Shown here: positions 1-6,741 of the stretch, one piece after another | Position numbering within the stretch: the first letter of the stretch is position 1 | How the letters are laid out: each line of letters opens with the position of its first letter | From: Thermoleophilia bacterium | GTDB lineage: Bacteria; Actinomycetota; Thermoleophilia; Gaiellales; Gaiellaceae | DNA length: 10,288 nt | NCBI GenBank assembly: GCA_013362295.1 | Contig: JABFWJ010000447.1 | Span: forward strand, 1-10,288 | Reading direction: 5' to 3' | Notes under the pieces: model-generated | Databases searched by the model: none | What the model was told of the DNA's origin: nothing | Seen by the model: only the letters and a program-made list of their open reading frames with translations | Made by a program: the position numbers and the translations under genes

Positions 1-198
1 GTGGGGAGAGGGGTCGTCGGTCGCGTGATCAGTCAGCACTCTGCATGCCGACGAACACGGTTGTCGATGACCCGCGCGGGTCAATTCCGAGCGGACGCGA
101 CTTCGCACCTCGCTCCTACCCGGCAGCGGATCTAGTCGTCTTCTAGGCGTGCAAGGACCCCGTTTCACTCGCCGGGCTTGCGGACGGGACAGTTAGAC
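1..198. other. Non-coding left edge, downstream of the GH65 gene
   Basis: I find no convincing gene here. The reading frames crossing it are short or are antisense extensions of the GH65 region with arginine- and proline-rich translations. It lies 3' of the leftward GH65 gene, so a terminator would be expected. I see only a weak 4-bp CCCG/CGGG stem around 158-177 and no T-run, so I do not call one. The one clear structure is a 16-bp palindrome at 68-83, listed separately. Confidence 0.5.
68..83. promoter_or_regulatory. Perfect 16-bp palindrome, operator-like
   Basis: TGACCCGCGCGGGTCA is its own reverse complement over all 16 bases. With no unpaired loop it is a poor RNA hairpin but a typical shape for a site bound by a dimeric repressor. 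The gene it might control would lie to the left of the window, because the only gene on its right ends towards it. Function is inferred from symmetry alone, and GC-rich DNA produces such palindromes by chance. Confidence 0.3.
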
Positions 199-2562
199 CT
201 ATCGAGTCGCGCTGTAGCTCTTGCGTCTTGCCGGTTTGCGGCCGGTCGGCTGTGTGGGGGCGGCGCGCACGGGTGCGGCGGGTATGGGTTTGGTGAGGGC
301 TGCGTCGGCTGGGATCTCGACGGGGTCGCCGTGATGGGTGATCAAGAGCGGCGGTCCGTCGAGCAGCGTGTAGGTCGCCTCGTCCCTGTCCAACGCGACC
401 TTGAGTCGTCGGCCGCGGAAGAGGATGCGGAAGGTGAGTCGTTCGAGACGAGCTGGTAGGCGCGGGGAGAAGGTGAGGTTGCCGTCGTGGTCGCGCATGC
501 CGCCGAAGCCGGCGACGGCCGCGAGCCAGGCACCCGCGAGCGAAGCGATGTGCACGCCGTCGCGGGTGTTGTGCTCGAGGTCGTCTAGGTCCAGGCGGGC
601 GGCCTCGCCGAAGTAGTCGTAGGCGAGGTCGAGGTGTCCGACCTCGGCCGCGATCACCGCCTGCGTGCACGCCGAGAGCGAGGAGTCTCTGACGGTGAGC
701 GACTCGTAGTAGGCGAAGTCGCGGGCCTTCTCCTCGTCGCTGAACGCGTCGCCGCGCCAGTGCAGGGCGAGAACGAGGTCGGCCTGCTTGACGACTTGCT
801 TGCGGTAGAGGTCGAAGTACGGGAAGTGGAGCAGGAGCGGGTACTGATCGGGCTTGGTGCGGTCGAAGTCCCAGCGCTGGTGTGAGGTGAAGCCCTCGGA
901 CTGAGGGTGCACGCCGAGCGCCTCGTCGCGAGGGATGACGATGTCGTGCGCCGCAGACCGCCAGCTCGCCGCATCCTCGAGGTCGTCTCCGAGCGCGCCG
1001 GCATGACGCGGGTGACGGGCGACGGCGTCGGCCGCGGCGCGCAGGTTCTTCTGCGCGGTCAGGTTGGTGTAGACGTTGTTGTCGGCGATCGCGCTGTATT
1101 CGTCCGGCCCGGTGACGCCGTCGATCCGGAAGCGGCCCCCCTCGTCGTGATGGCCGAGTGAGCGCCACAGTCGCGCCGTCTCGACGAGCAATTCGATCCC
1201 GACCTCGCACTCGAATTCCTCGTCCTCGACGGCGGCCTGGTAGCGGGCAACGGCGTCGGCGATGTCGGCGGCGACGTGGAAGGCGGCAGTTCCCGCGGGC
1301 CAGTAGCCCGAGCTTTCTTGGCCGCGGATCGTCCGCCAGGGAAAGGCGGCGCCGCGCAGGCCCAGCTGAGCTGCCCGCTCGCGCGCGAGGTCGAGCGTGG
1401 CGTGACGCCAGCGGAGCGCGTCGGCGGCCGCTTTCGGCGCGGTGTAGGTGAGCACAGGGAGGACGAAGCGCTCGGTGTCCCAGAAGGTGTGGCCGTCGTA
1501 GCCGGGGCCGGTCAGGCCCTTCGCCGCGATCGCGCGCTGCTCGGCGCGCGCGCCCGCTTGCAGCGTGTGGAAAAGCGCGAAGCGGATCGCCTGCTGCAGC
1601 TCGGTGTCGCCCTCGAGCTCGACGTCGGCGCAGTTCCAGAACTCGTCGAGGTACGCCCGTTGGTCGTCGAGGAGGCCCTGCCAGCCGGTGTGGCGCGCTT
1701 GTGTGAGCGCCGCCACGACCTGGTCGCGCACGGCGGGGAGCGAGCGCTGGCTCGACCAGCCGTAAGCGAGGAACTTGATCACCCGGAGCCGTTCTCCGGG
1801 GGCAAGTTCGGTCGCGATCGTAACGCGGCCGACATCAGGCCCGCTCTCGGAAACCGTTTCCATGCCGTCCGGGCCTTCGACGACGTGGTCCATGCCGGCG
1901 GCCATGAGGAGGCCGCTGCGGCGGGTCGAGTGGGCGAGGATCACGCGTGCGTCGCGCTCGCAGAAATCCTCCGACTGGAGCGGGGCCTGCATTGCTGCGG
2001 CGGCGCGTGGGTCTTCCTGTGTCGGTCCGCCGGCCTCGTTCGCGACCAGCTCCGACTGGATGACGAGACGGACCGGCCCGTCGAGCGGCTCGACCTCGTA
2101 CAGGATTGCTGCTGCCGAGCGCTGCACGAGCGAGACCAGCCGCGTCGACTTGACACGGACGGACGCGCCCGCCGGCGACCGCCACTCGGCGCAGCGGCGC
2201 AACACGCCTGCACGCAGATCGAGCTCGCGCTCGTGCGCAAGCAGTTTCCCGTACCGGACATCGAACGGCTCGTCATCGACGAGCAGCCGGATGATCTTCC
2301 CGTTCGTCACGTTCACGATCGTCTGGCTCGACTCCGGGTCGCCGTAGCCCGCCTCGGCGTGGGGGAGCGGGCGGAACTCGTAGAACGAGTTCAGGTAGGT
2401 GCCGGGCAGGCCGAACGGCTCGCCTTCGTCCAGGTTCGCGCGCAACCCGATGTGCCCGTTCGAGAGCGCGAACACCGACTCGCACGCCGCGAGCATGTCG
2501 AGATCGAGGTAGGTCTCGCGCACCGACCACGGCTCGACCGTGAACGCAGGATGCATGATCAC
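199..2562 (-). CDS. Glycoside hydrolase family 65 disaccharide phosphorylase (maltose/trehalose/kojibiose phosphorylase-like)
   Basis: This 787-residue cytoplasmic enzyme is predicted to split an alpha-linked glucose disaccharide with phosphate, inverting the anomeric centre to give beta-glucose-1-phosphate plus glucose. The GH65 layout is complete: an N-terminal beta-sandwich (about 1-270, with SNGHIGLR at 34-41 and GLPGTYLNSFYE at 51-62), a helical linker, the (alpha/alpha)6 catalytic barrel (about 320-690), and a short C-terminal beta-domain. The barrel carries HTFWDTE (358-364), the catalytic general acid Glu488 in GPDEY, KQAD (592-595), and HIASLAG (671-677) in the phosphate-binding region. 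A Pro/Arg-rich tail follows residue 755. I chose the GTG start because GGAG (2571-2574 on the complement) lies 8 nt ahead and the start overlaps the upstream stop as GTGA. An ATG two codons in is the alternative. By memory it resembles mycobacterial Rv3401 in length and N-terminus. Substrate linkage cannot be decided from sequence alone. Confidence 0.93.
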   Translation of the reverse strand: MIMHPAFTVEPWSVRETYLDLDMLAACESVFALSNGHIGLRANLDEGEPFGLPGTYLNSFYEFRPLPHAEAGYGDPESSQTIVNVTNGKIIRLLVDDEPFDVRYGKLLAHERELDLRAGVLRRCAEWRSPAGASVRVKSTRLVSLVQRSAAAILYEVEPLDGPVRLVIQSELVANEAGGPTQEDPRAAAAMQAPLQSEDFCERDARVILAHSTRRSGLLMAAGMDHVVEGPDGMETVSESGPDVGRVTIATELAPGERLRVIKFLAYGWSSQRSLPAVRDQVVAALTQARHTGWQGLLDDQRAYLDEFWNCADVELEGDTELQQAIRFALFHTLQAGARAEQRAIAAKGLTGPGYDGHTFWDTERFVLPVLTYTAPKAAADALRWRHATLDLARERAAQLGLRGAAFPWRTIRGQESSGYWPAGTAAFHVAADIADAVARYQAAVEDEEFECEVGIELLVETARLWRSLGHHDEGGRFRIDGVTGPDEYSAIADNNVYTNLTAQKNLRAAADAVARHPRHAGALGDDLEDAASWRSAAHDIVIPRDEALGVHPQSEGFTSHQRWDFDRTKPDQYPLLLHFPYFDLYRKQVVKQADLVLALHWRGDAFSDEEKARDFAYYESLTVRDSSLSACTQAVIAAEVGHLDLAYDYFGEAARLDLDDLEHNTRDGVHIASLAGAWLAAVAGFGGMRDHDGNLTFSPRLPARLERLTFRILFRGRRLKVALDRDEATYTLLDGPPLLITHHGDPVEIPADAALTKPIPAAPVRAAPTQPTGRKPARRKSYSATR

Positions 2563-3317
2563 TCGAGCAGCTCCGCGAGGTCCTGTACGACGACGTCTGC
2601 GCCGTGCTCGCGCAGAGCCTCCGCCTGCCCGACCCGGTCGACTCCGACGACGAAGCCGAATCCGCCGGCCTGGCCAGCGGCAACGCCTGCGAGTGCATCC
2701 TCGAACACGGCCGCCTCGCTCGCATCGACCTCGAGAGCGTTCGCGGCCGCGAGGAAGGTGTCCGGCGCCGGCTTTCCCCGCAGGTGCTGCTCCGCAGCGA
2801 CGACCCCGTCGATTCGCACCTCGAACAGATCCGCGATACCGGCTGCCTCGAGCACGTCGCGGGTGTTCGCGCTCGCGGAGACGACAGCGCGCCCGAGTCC
2901 GGCATCGCCTGCAGCCCGCACGTAGCGCACCGAGCCGTCGTAGGCGTCGACTCCCTTCGTCCGGATCAGCGAGAGCACGAGCGCGTTCTTCCGGTTGCCG
3001 AGCCCGTGGACCGTGTTCGCGTCGGGCGGATCCGTCGCCGCACCTTCAGGCAGCGCGATCCCGCGCGCGGTGAGGAACGAGCGCACGCCGTCGTAGCGCA
3101 GCTTGCCGTCGATGTAGCCACCGTAATCGGCGACCGGATCGAACGGAACAAACGGCTCTGCCGCCTGGGCGGCGCGATTGCGGAGGAACGCGTCGAACAT
3201 CTCTTTCCACGCCGCCGCATGCACACGAGCAGTCCGCGTCAGCACCCCATCCAAGTCGAAAAGGCACACCCGAATCGTGCGAGGTAACCCCAACCGTCCA
3301 GACTCGATCGATCGCAT
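2559..3317 (-). CDS. pgmB: Beta-phosphoglucomutase family HAD hydrolase
   Basis: This 252-residue HAD-superfamily protein probably interconverts beta-glucose-1-phosphate and glucose-6-phosphate. All four HAD motifs are visible: motif I FDLDGVLT with nucleophile Asp21 and acid/base Asp23, motif II Ser147 in VVSAS, motif III Lys182 in RGKPAPDTF, and motif IV Glu206-Asp207 in VFEDALAG. A helical cap lies between motifs I and II. Its stop codon overlaps the GH65 start (GTGA), so the two are translationally coupled and the phosphorylase product is the obvious substrate. I chose ATG 3317 because the domain begins directly after it. The frame stays open upstream to 3614, including an ATG at 3587 behind a strong ribosome site. 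That extension is Arg/His/Gly-rich and is an out-of-frame reading of another gene remnant. ATG 3317 itself has no clear Shine-Dalgarno site, so the exact start remains uncertain. Confidence 0.88.
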   Translation of the reverse strand: MRSIESGRLGLPRTIRVCLFDLDGVLTRTARVHAAAWKEMFDAFLRNRAAQAAEPFVPFDPVADYGGYIDGKLRYDGVRSFLTARGIALPEGAATDPPDANTVHGLGNRKNALVLSLIRTKGVDAYDGSVRYVRAAGDAGLGRAVVSASANTRDVLEAAGIADLFEVRIDGVVAAEQHLRGKPAPDTFLAAANALEVDASEAAVFEDALAGVAAGQAGGFGFVVGVDRVGQAEALREHGADVVVQDLAELLE

Positions 3318-3325
3318 CAGCTTGT

Positions 3326-3338
3326 TGGTGTCACACCA
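3326..3338. promoter_or_regulatory. Operator-like palindrome just upstream of the HAD/GH65 pair
   Basis: TGGTGTCACACCA is a perfect 6+1+6 inverted repeat ending 8 bp before the ATG of the HAD gene. The position suits a repressor site for the phosphorylase operon, for example a GntR- or LacI-type sugar regulator. No regulator gene is present in the window to pair with it. I cannot see a convincing -10/-35 pair beside it. The assignment rests on symmetry and position only. Confidence 0.35.
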
Positions 3339-3346
3339 GAAGGCGG

Positions 3347-3587
3347 CTAGGTGACGACGATGCCGATGGGTTGCGCCCCCGCCGGTCCCGGCGTCGGGGA
3401 GTCCGGCAGTTCGGTGACGGTGCCGCCGTCGACCGCGAAGCCGGCCAAACCTGGGAGCATCGGCAACCCGAAGGCGTGCGCCGTCGCCCGCATGAGAGAC
3501 GTCCTTGGGTGGTCGCAAGACACAACGCATAGGGTCACCGGCTCCCTCGCGTATTCGGACACGATCACCTGCGCTGGCGTGGGTCAT
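3347..3587 (-). pseudogene. Remnant resembling the C-terminal part of a histidine phosphatase, frameshifted near its start
   Basis: On the complement, ATG 3587 sits 9 nt behind a strong ribosome site (GGAGGAGG, complement of 3597-3604) and reads MTHASA before drifting into Arg-rich nonsense. One base over, from GTG 3568, a 73-residue frame with normal composition runs to a TAG at 3347. It reads VTLCVVSCDHPRTSLM, then ATAHAFGLP, then FAVDGGTVTEL. This matches the usual end of phosphoglycerate-mutase-type histidine phosphatases, where a VVSHG-like strand with a catalytic His is followed by a helix, a GLP turn and a final SVTVLE-like strand. Here Cys stands where the His is expected, and the N-terminal RHGE half is absent. 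Skipping one base at about 3569 would join ATG 3587 to this frame as an 80-residue product. The family assignment is tentative. It could instead be an unknown short gene with one indel. Confidence 0.4.
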
Positions 3588-3629
3588 CCGCCCAGTCCTC
3601 CTCCGAGTGTCCACGCTGTCGAGTCGCTG

Positions 3630-4871
3630 TCAGTGCCGCTTCGCGTCGTTCGCCTGTGGAACGATGTGCGGCGGCAGGGCGGCCGGGAAGCCGAAGGCGA
3701 CGAAGCCGAACAGGCTGACGACCCCGAGCGCGTGCGCCCAGGCGGCTTCTGCGGCTGTCAGTAACCCGATTCCGGCGATGAGACAGGCGAGCGCTGCCCG
3801 TGCAAGGAAACCTTGTCGCGATACCCGGACCAGCCGGGGCGTCGGGCGGAGGTCGACGCTTTCGCCGCCTTCGGCGAGGCGGCCGCTGAGGACGAGCCGG
3901 AACAACAGCGCGAGTGAAGGAAAGAGGATGACCGCGCCGCCGAGCACGGCGACGGTCACCGCGATCAGGGTTGGGCGCGGTGCAGCCGCTGCTTCGATGG
4001 TGAGCCCTGGCAGGAAAAGGGGCGACTGCGCCAGCGCCCAGCCGGCGATGATCGCGGCCACCGCCACCGCGGCGCCGTAACGGGAAAGCTCGTACTGTCG
4101 ACGCCAGACGAGTGCCAGCGTCGCGACCCCGGCGACTAGCGAGATGACGAGCCCGGCTAGACCGGCTCCGCTGGTGAGGCGATGGAAGATGCGGTCAGCG
4201 TCGCCGGCGATGACACCGAGGCCGGCGACGGCGATGACGCCGGCGACAATCCCTGCGCCGAGTGCGCGGCGGCGGAATTGCTCCTCGAGGCCTTGGTCGC
4301 CGAGCTTCGTCGCGTCCGCGCAGAGAAAGACCGCGGCGAGATAGGCGGCCGTTGTGACCGCGAGCACGCCGACCAGCAGTGAGGTCGGGTTGAGCCAGCT
4401 GCTGAACTGGCTGCCGGCGGCGTTGCCGACGGGGACGCGGCCGGAGGCGATGCCGCCGACGGCAGTCCCGAGCGCGAACGGCGTCAGCACCGATGAGATC
4501 GAGAAGACGGTGTCGATCGCGCTGAGCTCGCGGGGGCCTGCCGCCCCGGCGCGGAGCGCGTAGGCGACGCCGCGGAAGATGATCCCGACGGCCGCGATGA
4601 AGAGCGGGATCGAGAGCGTGGACGCAATCGATCCGAAGACGGTCGGATACGCAGTCCAGACGACGGTGAGCACGAAGATGAGCCAGACGTGGTTGGCCTC
4701 CCAGACGGGCGCCATCGCCGCATGCGCGTGCTCGCGGACCGCCTGCGCCTGCGGGCCTTTGCCGGCGGTGAGCTCCCAGAAGCCAGCGCCGAAGTCGGCG
4801 CCGCCAAGCACGGTGTAGAAGGCCAGCCCGATCAGCGCGAAGATCAACGGGATCAGATACAGGTGCAGCAT
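3630..4871 (-). CDS. cydB: Cytochrome bd quinol oxidase subunit II
   Basis: This integral membrane partner of CydA belongs to the bd-type terminal oxidase, which oxidises quinol and reduces oxygen to water with high oxygen affinity. The 413-residue sequence shows the CydB signatures GGADFGAGFWELT (23-35) and MAPVWEANHVWLIF (53-66), followed by repeated long hydrophobic segments. Its ATG overlaps the cydA stop as TGATG, and GGAGG lies 7 nt ahead (complement of 4879-4883, inside the end of cydA), so the subunits are co-translated. Typical CydB proteins are about 330-380 residues. This one continues from about residue 325 with a polar loop, two more hydrophobic stretches (about 355-373 and 380-398) and a charged tail. 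No cydX/cydS-like small subunit and no cydCD exporter genes follow. Confidence 0.94.
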   Translation of the reverse strand: MLHLYLIPLIFALIGLAFYTVLGGADFGAGFWELTAGKGPQAQAVREHAHAAMAPVWEANHVWLIFVLTVVWTAYPTVFGSIASTLSIPLFIAAVGIIFRGVAYALRAGAAGPRELSAIDTVFSISSVLTPFALGTAVGGIASGRVPVGNAAGSQFSSWLNPTSLLVGVLAVTTAAYLAAVFLCADATKLGDQGLEEQFRRRALGAGIVAGVIAVAGLGVIAGDADRIFHRLTSGAGLAGLVISLVAGVATLALVWRRQYELSRYGAAVAVAAIIAGWALAQSPLFLPGLTIEAAAAPRPTLIAVTVAVLGGAVILFPSLALLFRLVLSGRLAEGGESVDLRPTPRLVRVSRQGFLARAALACLIAGIGLLTAAEAAWAHALGVVSLFGFVAFGFPAALPPHIVPQANDAKRH

Positions 4872-6208
4872 CAGTCGACCTCCGCCGCCGACAGAGACGG
4901 TTCAAGCTCAAGCGGCTTGCGGGCGAGACGCCAGAGGATCCAGGCGACGGCTGCGATCAGCAGGACGTAGACGAGGACGAGCGTGCCGTAGCCGACGGGG
5001 ATGCCTCGGGCGCCCGTGACCGCCTGCGAGGTGCGCATCACCCGGTAGACGACCCATGGCTGGCGGCCGACTTCGGTCGTCACCCAGCCGCTGATCAATG
5101 CGACCACTGACAGCGGACCTGCGAGCGCGAGGGCACGGTAGAACCAGGTCGAGCGTGGCAACCGACGCTTCCGGATGCGGACCGCCAGGTAGACGAGGGC
5201 GAGCAGCGCCAGCAGCGTTCCGATTCCGACCATCGTCTGGAACGCGAACCGGACGACGTTCACCGGCGGACGATCGCGGGCCGGGACCGCGTCGAGGCCC
5301 TGCACCTTCGCGTTGACCCTGTGGTAGGCGAGGACCGAGAGCAGCTTCGGGACCCCTATCCCGTACTCGACGCGGCCGTCGCTGTACCAGCCAAGCACGT
5401 GGATCGGCGCGCCCGTCGTTGTCCGCGGCAGGCCTTCGAGTGCCGCCAGCTTGGTCGGCTGGTAGCGGGCGACCTCGCGGCCGTTCCAGTCGCCGACGAG
5501 CACCTGCACCGGTGCGGCCAGTGCTGCAATGGTGAGCGGGATCGCGAGCGCGGTTTGCTCGTAGCGGCCCCAGCGGCCGCGCAGCCGCAGGACCGCATAC
5601 GCCCCGGCAAGCAGGAAGCCCGTGACGATGTAGCCGGCGACATACATGTGGATCAGCTCGTGCCAGAAGTAGGCGTTCTCGAACAGCGCCTTGAACGGGT
5701 GCACGTCGACGACCTTGCCGTGGCTGAGGCGGAACCCACTGGGGTGGTTCATCCAGCCGTTCACCGAGATGACCATCAGCGAGCCGGTGAAGCCGGCGAG
5801 CGCTATCGGGATGCCGGTGGCGAAGTGCAACCGCGGCGACAGGCGGTTCCAGCCGTACACGTAGATGCCGATGAAGATCGCCTCGAGGAAGAACGAGAAG
5901 CCCTCCACAGCGAAGCCGAGCCCGAAGACACTGCCGAAGGTCGCGGTGAAGGCCGGCCAGAGCAACCCCATCTCGAAGCTGAGGATCGTCCCGGTCACCA
6001 CGCCCGCGGCGAAGAGCGCGACCATCACGTTCGTCCAGCGACGTGCGAGCGTCCGATAAAGCGGATCGCCGCTGCGCAGATACAGCCACTCCACGAACAA
6101 CAGCAGTGTCGGAAAGGCGATCCCGAAACAGACGAGCGGGATGTGCACCGAGAACGACAGCGCCTGCATCTGCCGGGCCTCCAGCAGGTAGTTCTGATCT
6201 GGCGTCAT
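4871..6208 (-). CDS. cydA: Cytochrome bd quinol oxidase subunit I, short Q-loop type
   Basis: This is the haem-carrying subunit of the bd oxidase, 445 residues in the cytoplasmic membrane. Key residues match E. coli CydA: His22 (haem ligand, cf. His19), Glu102 in AVEG and Glu109 in FFLEA (proton/haem d site, cf. Glu99/Glu107), His187 in LIHMYVAGY (haem b558, cf. His186), Met326 in FQTMVGIG (cf. Met393), and EVGRQPW (379-385). The quinol-loop residues Lys253 and Glu258 in PTKLAALEG are present. The protein lacks the C-terminal Q-loop insertion of E. coli (445 versus 522 residues), which marks the short-loop subtype. I chose ATG 6208, giving MTPDQNYLLEARQMQALSFS, the normal family N-terminus. 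The frame is open to 6337, but that extension looks non-coding. The Shine-Dalgarno site is weak. It is first in the leftward operon with cydB. Confidence 0.95.
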   Translation of the reverse strand: MTPDQNYLLEARQMQALSFSVHIPLVCFGIAFPTLLLFVEWLYLRSGDPLYRTLARRWTNVMVALFAAGVVTGTILSFEMGLLWPAFTATFGSVFGLGFAVEGFSFFLEAIFIGIYVYGWNRLSPRLHFATGIPIALAGFTGSLMVISVNGWMNHPSGFRLSHGKVVDVHPFKALFENAYFWHELIHMYVAGYIVTGFLLAGAYAVLRLRGRWGRYEQTALAIPLTIAALAAPVQVLVGDWNGREVARYQPTKLAALEGLPRTTTGAPIHVLGWYSDGRVEYGIGVPKLLSVLAYHRVNAKVQGLDAVPARDRPPVNVVRFAFQTMVGIGTLLALLALVYLAVRIRKRRLPRSTWFYRALALAGPLSVVALISGWVTTEVGRQPWVVYRVMRTSQAVTGARGIPVGYGTLVLVYVLLIAAVAWILWRLARKPLELEPSLSAAEVD

Positions 6209-6455
6209 CGCCGCCGCCGCCGAGCGCTGCGGGGCCACTCGCAAGCTGCTGATAGGTAAAGGCACTTCATGACTCGATAACGAATTCCCGCAACTCGTTT
6301 GCTTCCGCTTGCCAGACCCGTGCCTGTTCGTTCGCACGTCTGTGCTCCACGCTCGCTCGATCGCTCGCCCCGAATGGGAACCGTTCGGTGCACTGGCGCC
6401 GCGCGACGCGCAAATCGTCTCGCAAGGATCTCAGCGTCGCGGCTAGCGTCAAGGC
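6209..6455. promoter_or_regulatory. Divergent intergenic region between cydA and the small-ORF/transketolase operon
   Basis: This 247-bp spacer separates two diverging gene blocks, so it should hold promoters in both directions. It is locally more AT-rich around 6255-6300. A TAGCGT hexamer at 6444-6449 fits the TANNNT -10 pattern. It ends only 6 bp before ATG 6456, which would give a leaderless or nearly leaderless transcript. I find no good -35 partner for it and no convincing hexamer pair for cydA. No RNA gene or riboswitch is recognisable. Confidence 0.35.
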
Positions 6456-6665
6456 ATGACCACCCGGTCGATCCTTTACGACAAAGACGGCAAACCGACG
6501 GAGGAGCAGAGCTTCGCCGTACGCGGTGAAGTCGTCGAGCTCGACGCCGCAGGCGGCATCGTCGCGGCGTATCCGGACCTCTCCTGGAAGGTGGACCCGA
6601 TCTCGCTTGACGGTGACGAGGGCGAGCTGGCGACCAGGCCGACGAACCCCCCTCGCAGCACCTAG
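6456..6665 (+). CDS. Small acidic hypothetical protein
   Basis: This 69-residue protein begins MTTRSILYDKDGKPTEEQSF and continues with an acidic, moderately structured core (EVVELDAAGG, YPDLSWKVDPISLDGDEGEL) and a Pro/Thr/Arg tail. It has no signal peptide, membrane segment or Cys/His metal motif, and I do not recognise a family. Codons are rich in G/C at third positions as in the neighbouring genes, and the composition is protein-like. The competing frame on the other strand (6267-6743) is Arg-rich. There is no strong Shine-Dalgarno site, only AAGG immediately before the ATG. It precedes transketolase by 76 bp on the same strand and may share its transcript. Its function is unknown. Confidence 0.55.
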   Translation: MTTRSILYDKDGKPTEEQSFAVRGEVVELDAAGGIVAAYPDLSWKVDPISLDGDEGELATRPTNPPRST

Positions 6666-6691
6666 CTCCTTTGCCACGCGGGCGGAGCTAG
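6662..6691 (+). terminator. Bulged hairpin over the small-ORF stop codon (possible attenuator or terminator)
   Basis: CTAGCTCC (6662-6669) pairs perfectly with GGAGCTAG (6684-6691). Inside, after a TTT bulge, GCC (6673-6675) pairs with GGC (6681-6683) around a 5-base loop, giving 11 base pairs in total. The left arm contains the TAG stop of the small ORF. No T-run follows, so it is not a classic intrinsic terminator. High-GC bacteria often use such hairpins for partial termination or mRNA stabilisation. It could thus reduce read-through into transketolase 50 bp downstream. Its role is inferred. Confidence 0.4.
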
Positions 6692-6741
6692 CGCACGTGA
6701 TCGTTCCCGTGCACGAGGGTGATCGAGGGCACCGTCGAGGC

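Noticed and set aside
143..1210. 355-residue minus-strand frame within the GH65 gene
   Set aside because: It is an out-of-frame reading of GH65, dominated by Arg, Pro and Gly, with no recognisable motif.
1276..2925. 549-residue plus-strand frame opposite GH65 and the HAD gene
   Set aside because: It crosses two well-supported genes on the other strand, and its composition and lack of motifs mark it as a high-GC antisense shadow.
3615..3631. Direct repeat CGCTGTC twice at the end of cydB
   Set aside because: It is two 7-base copies only, partly inside coding sequence, with no further copies and no link to a mobile element.
4908..6089. 393-residue minus-strand frame over cydA
   Set aside because: It is frame-shifted relative to cydA, Arg/His-rich and without membrane segments. 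The cydA frame has all haem ligands.
6692..6713. GCACG/CGTGC inverted repeat upstream of transketolase
   Set aside because: It has only 5 bp with a 10-base loop, is common by chance at this GC content, and is weaker than the neighbouring hairpin at 6662-6691.
6526..6741. N-terminal extension of transketolase by 72 residues
   Set aside because: The extension is the small ORF read out of frame, and the family N-terminus starts at ATG 6742.
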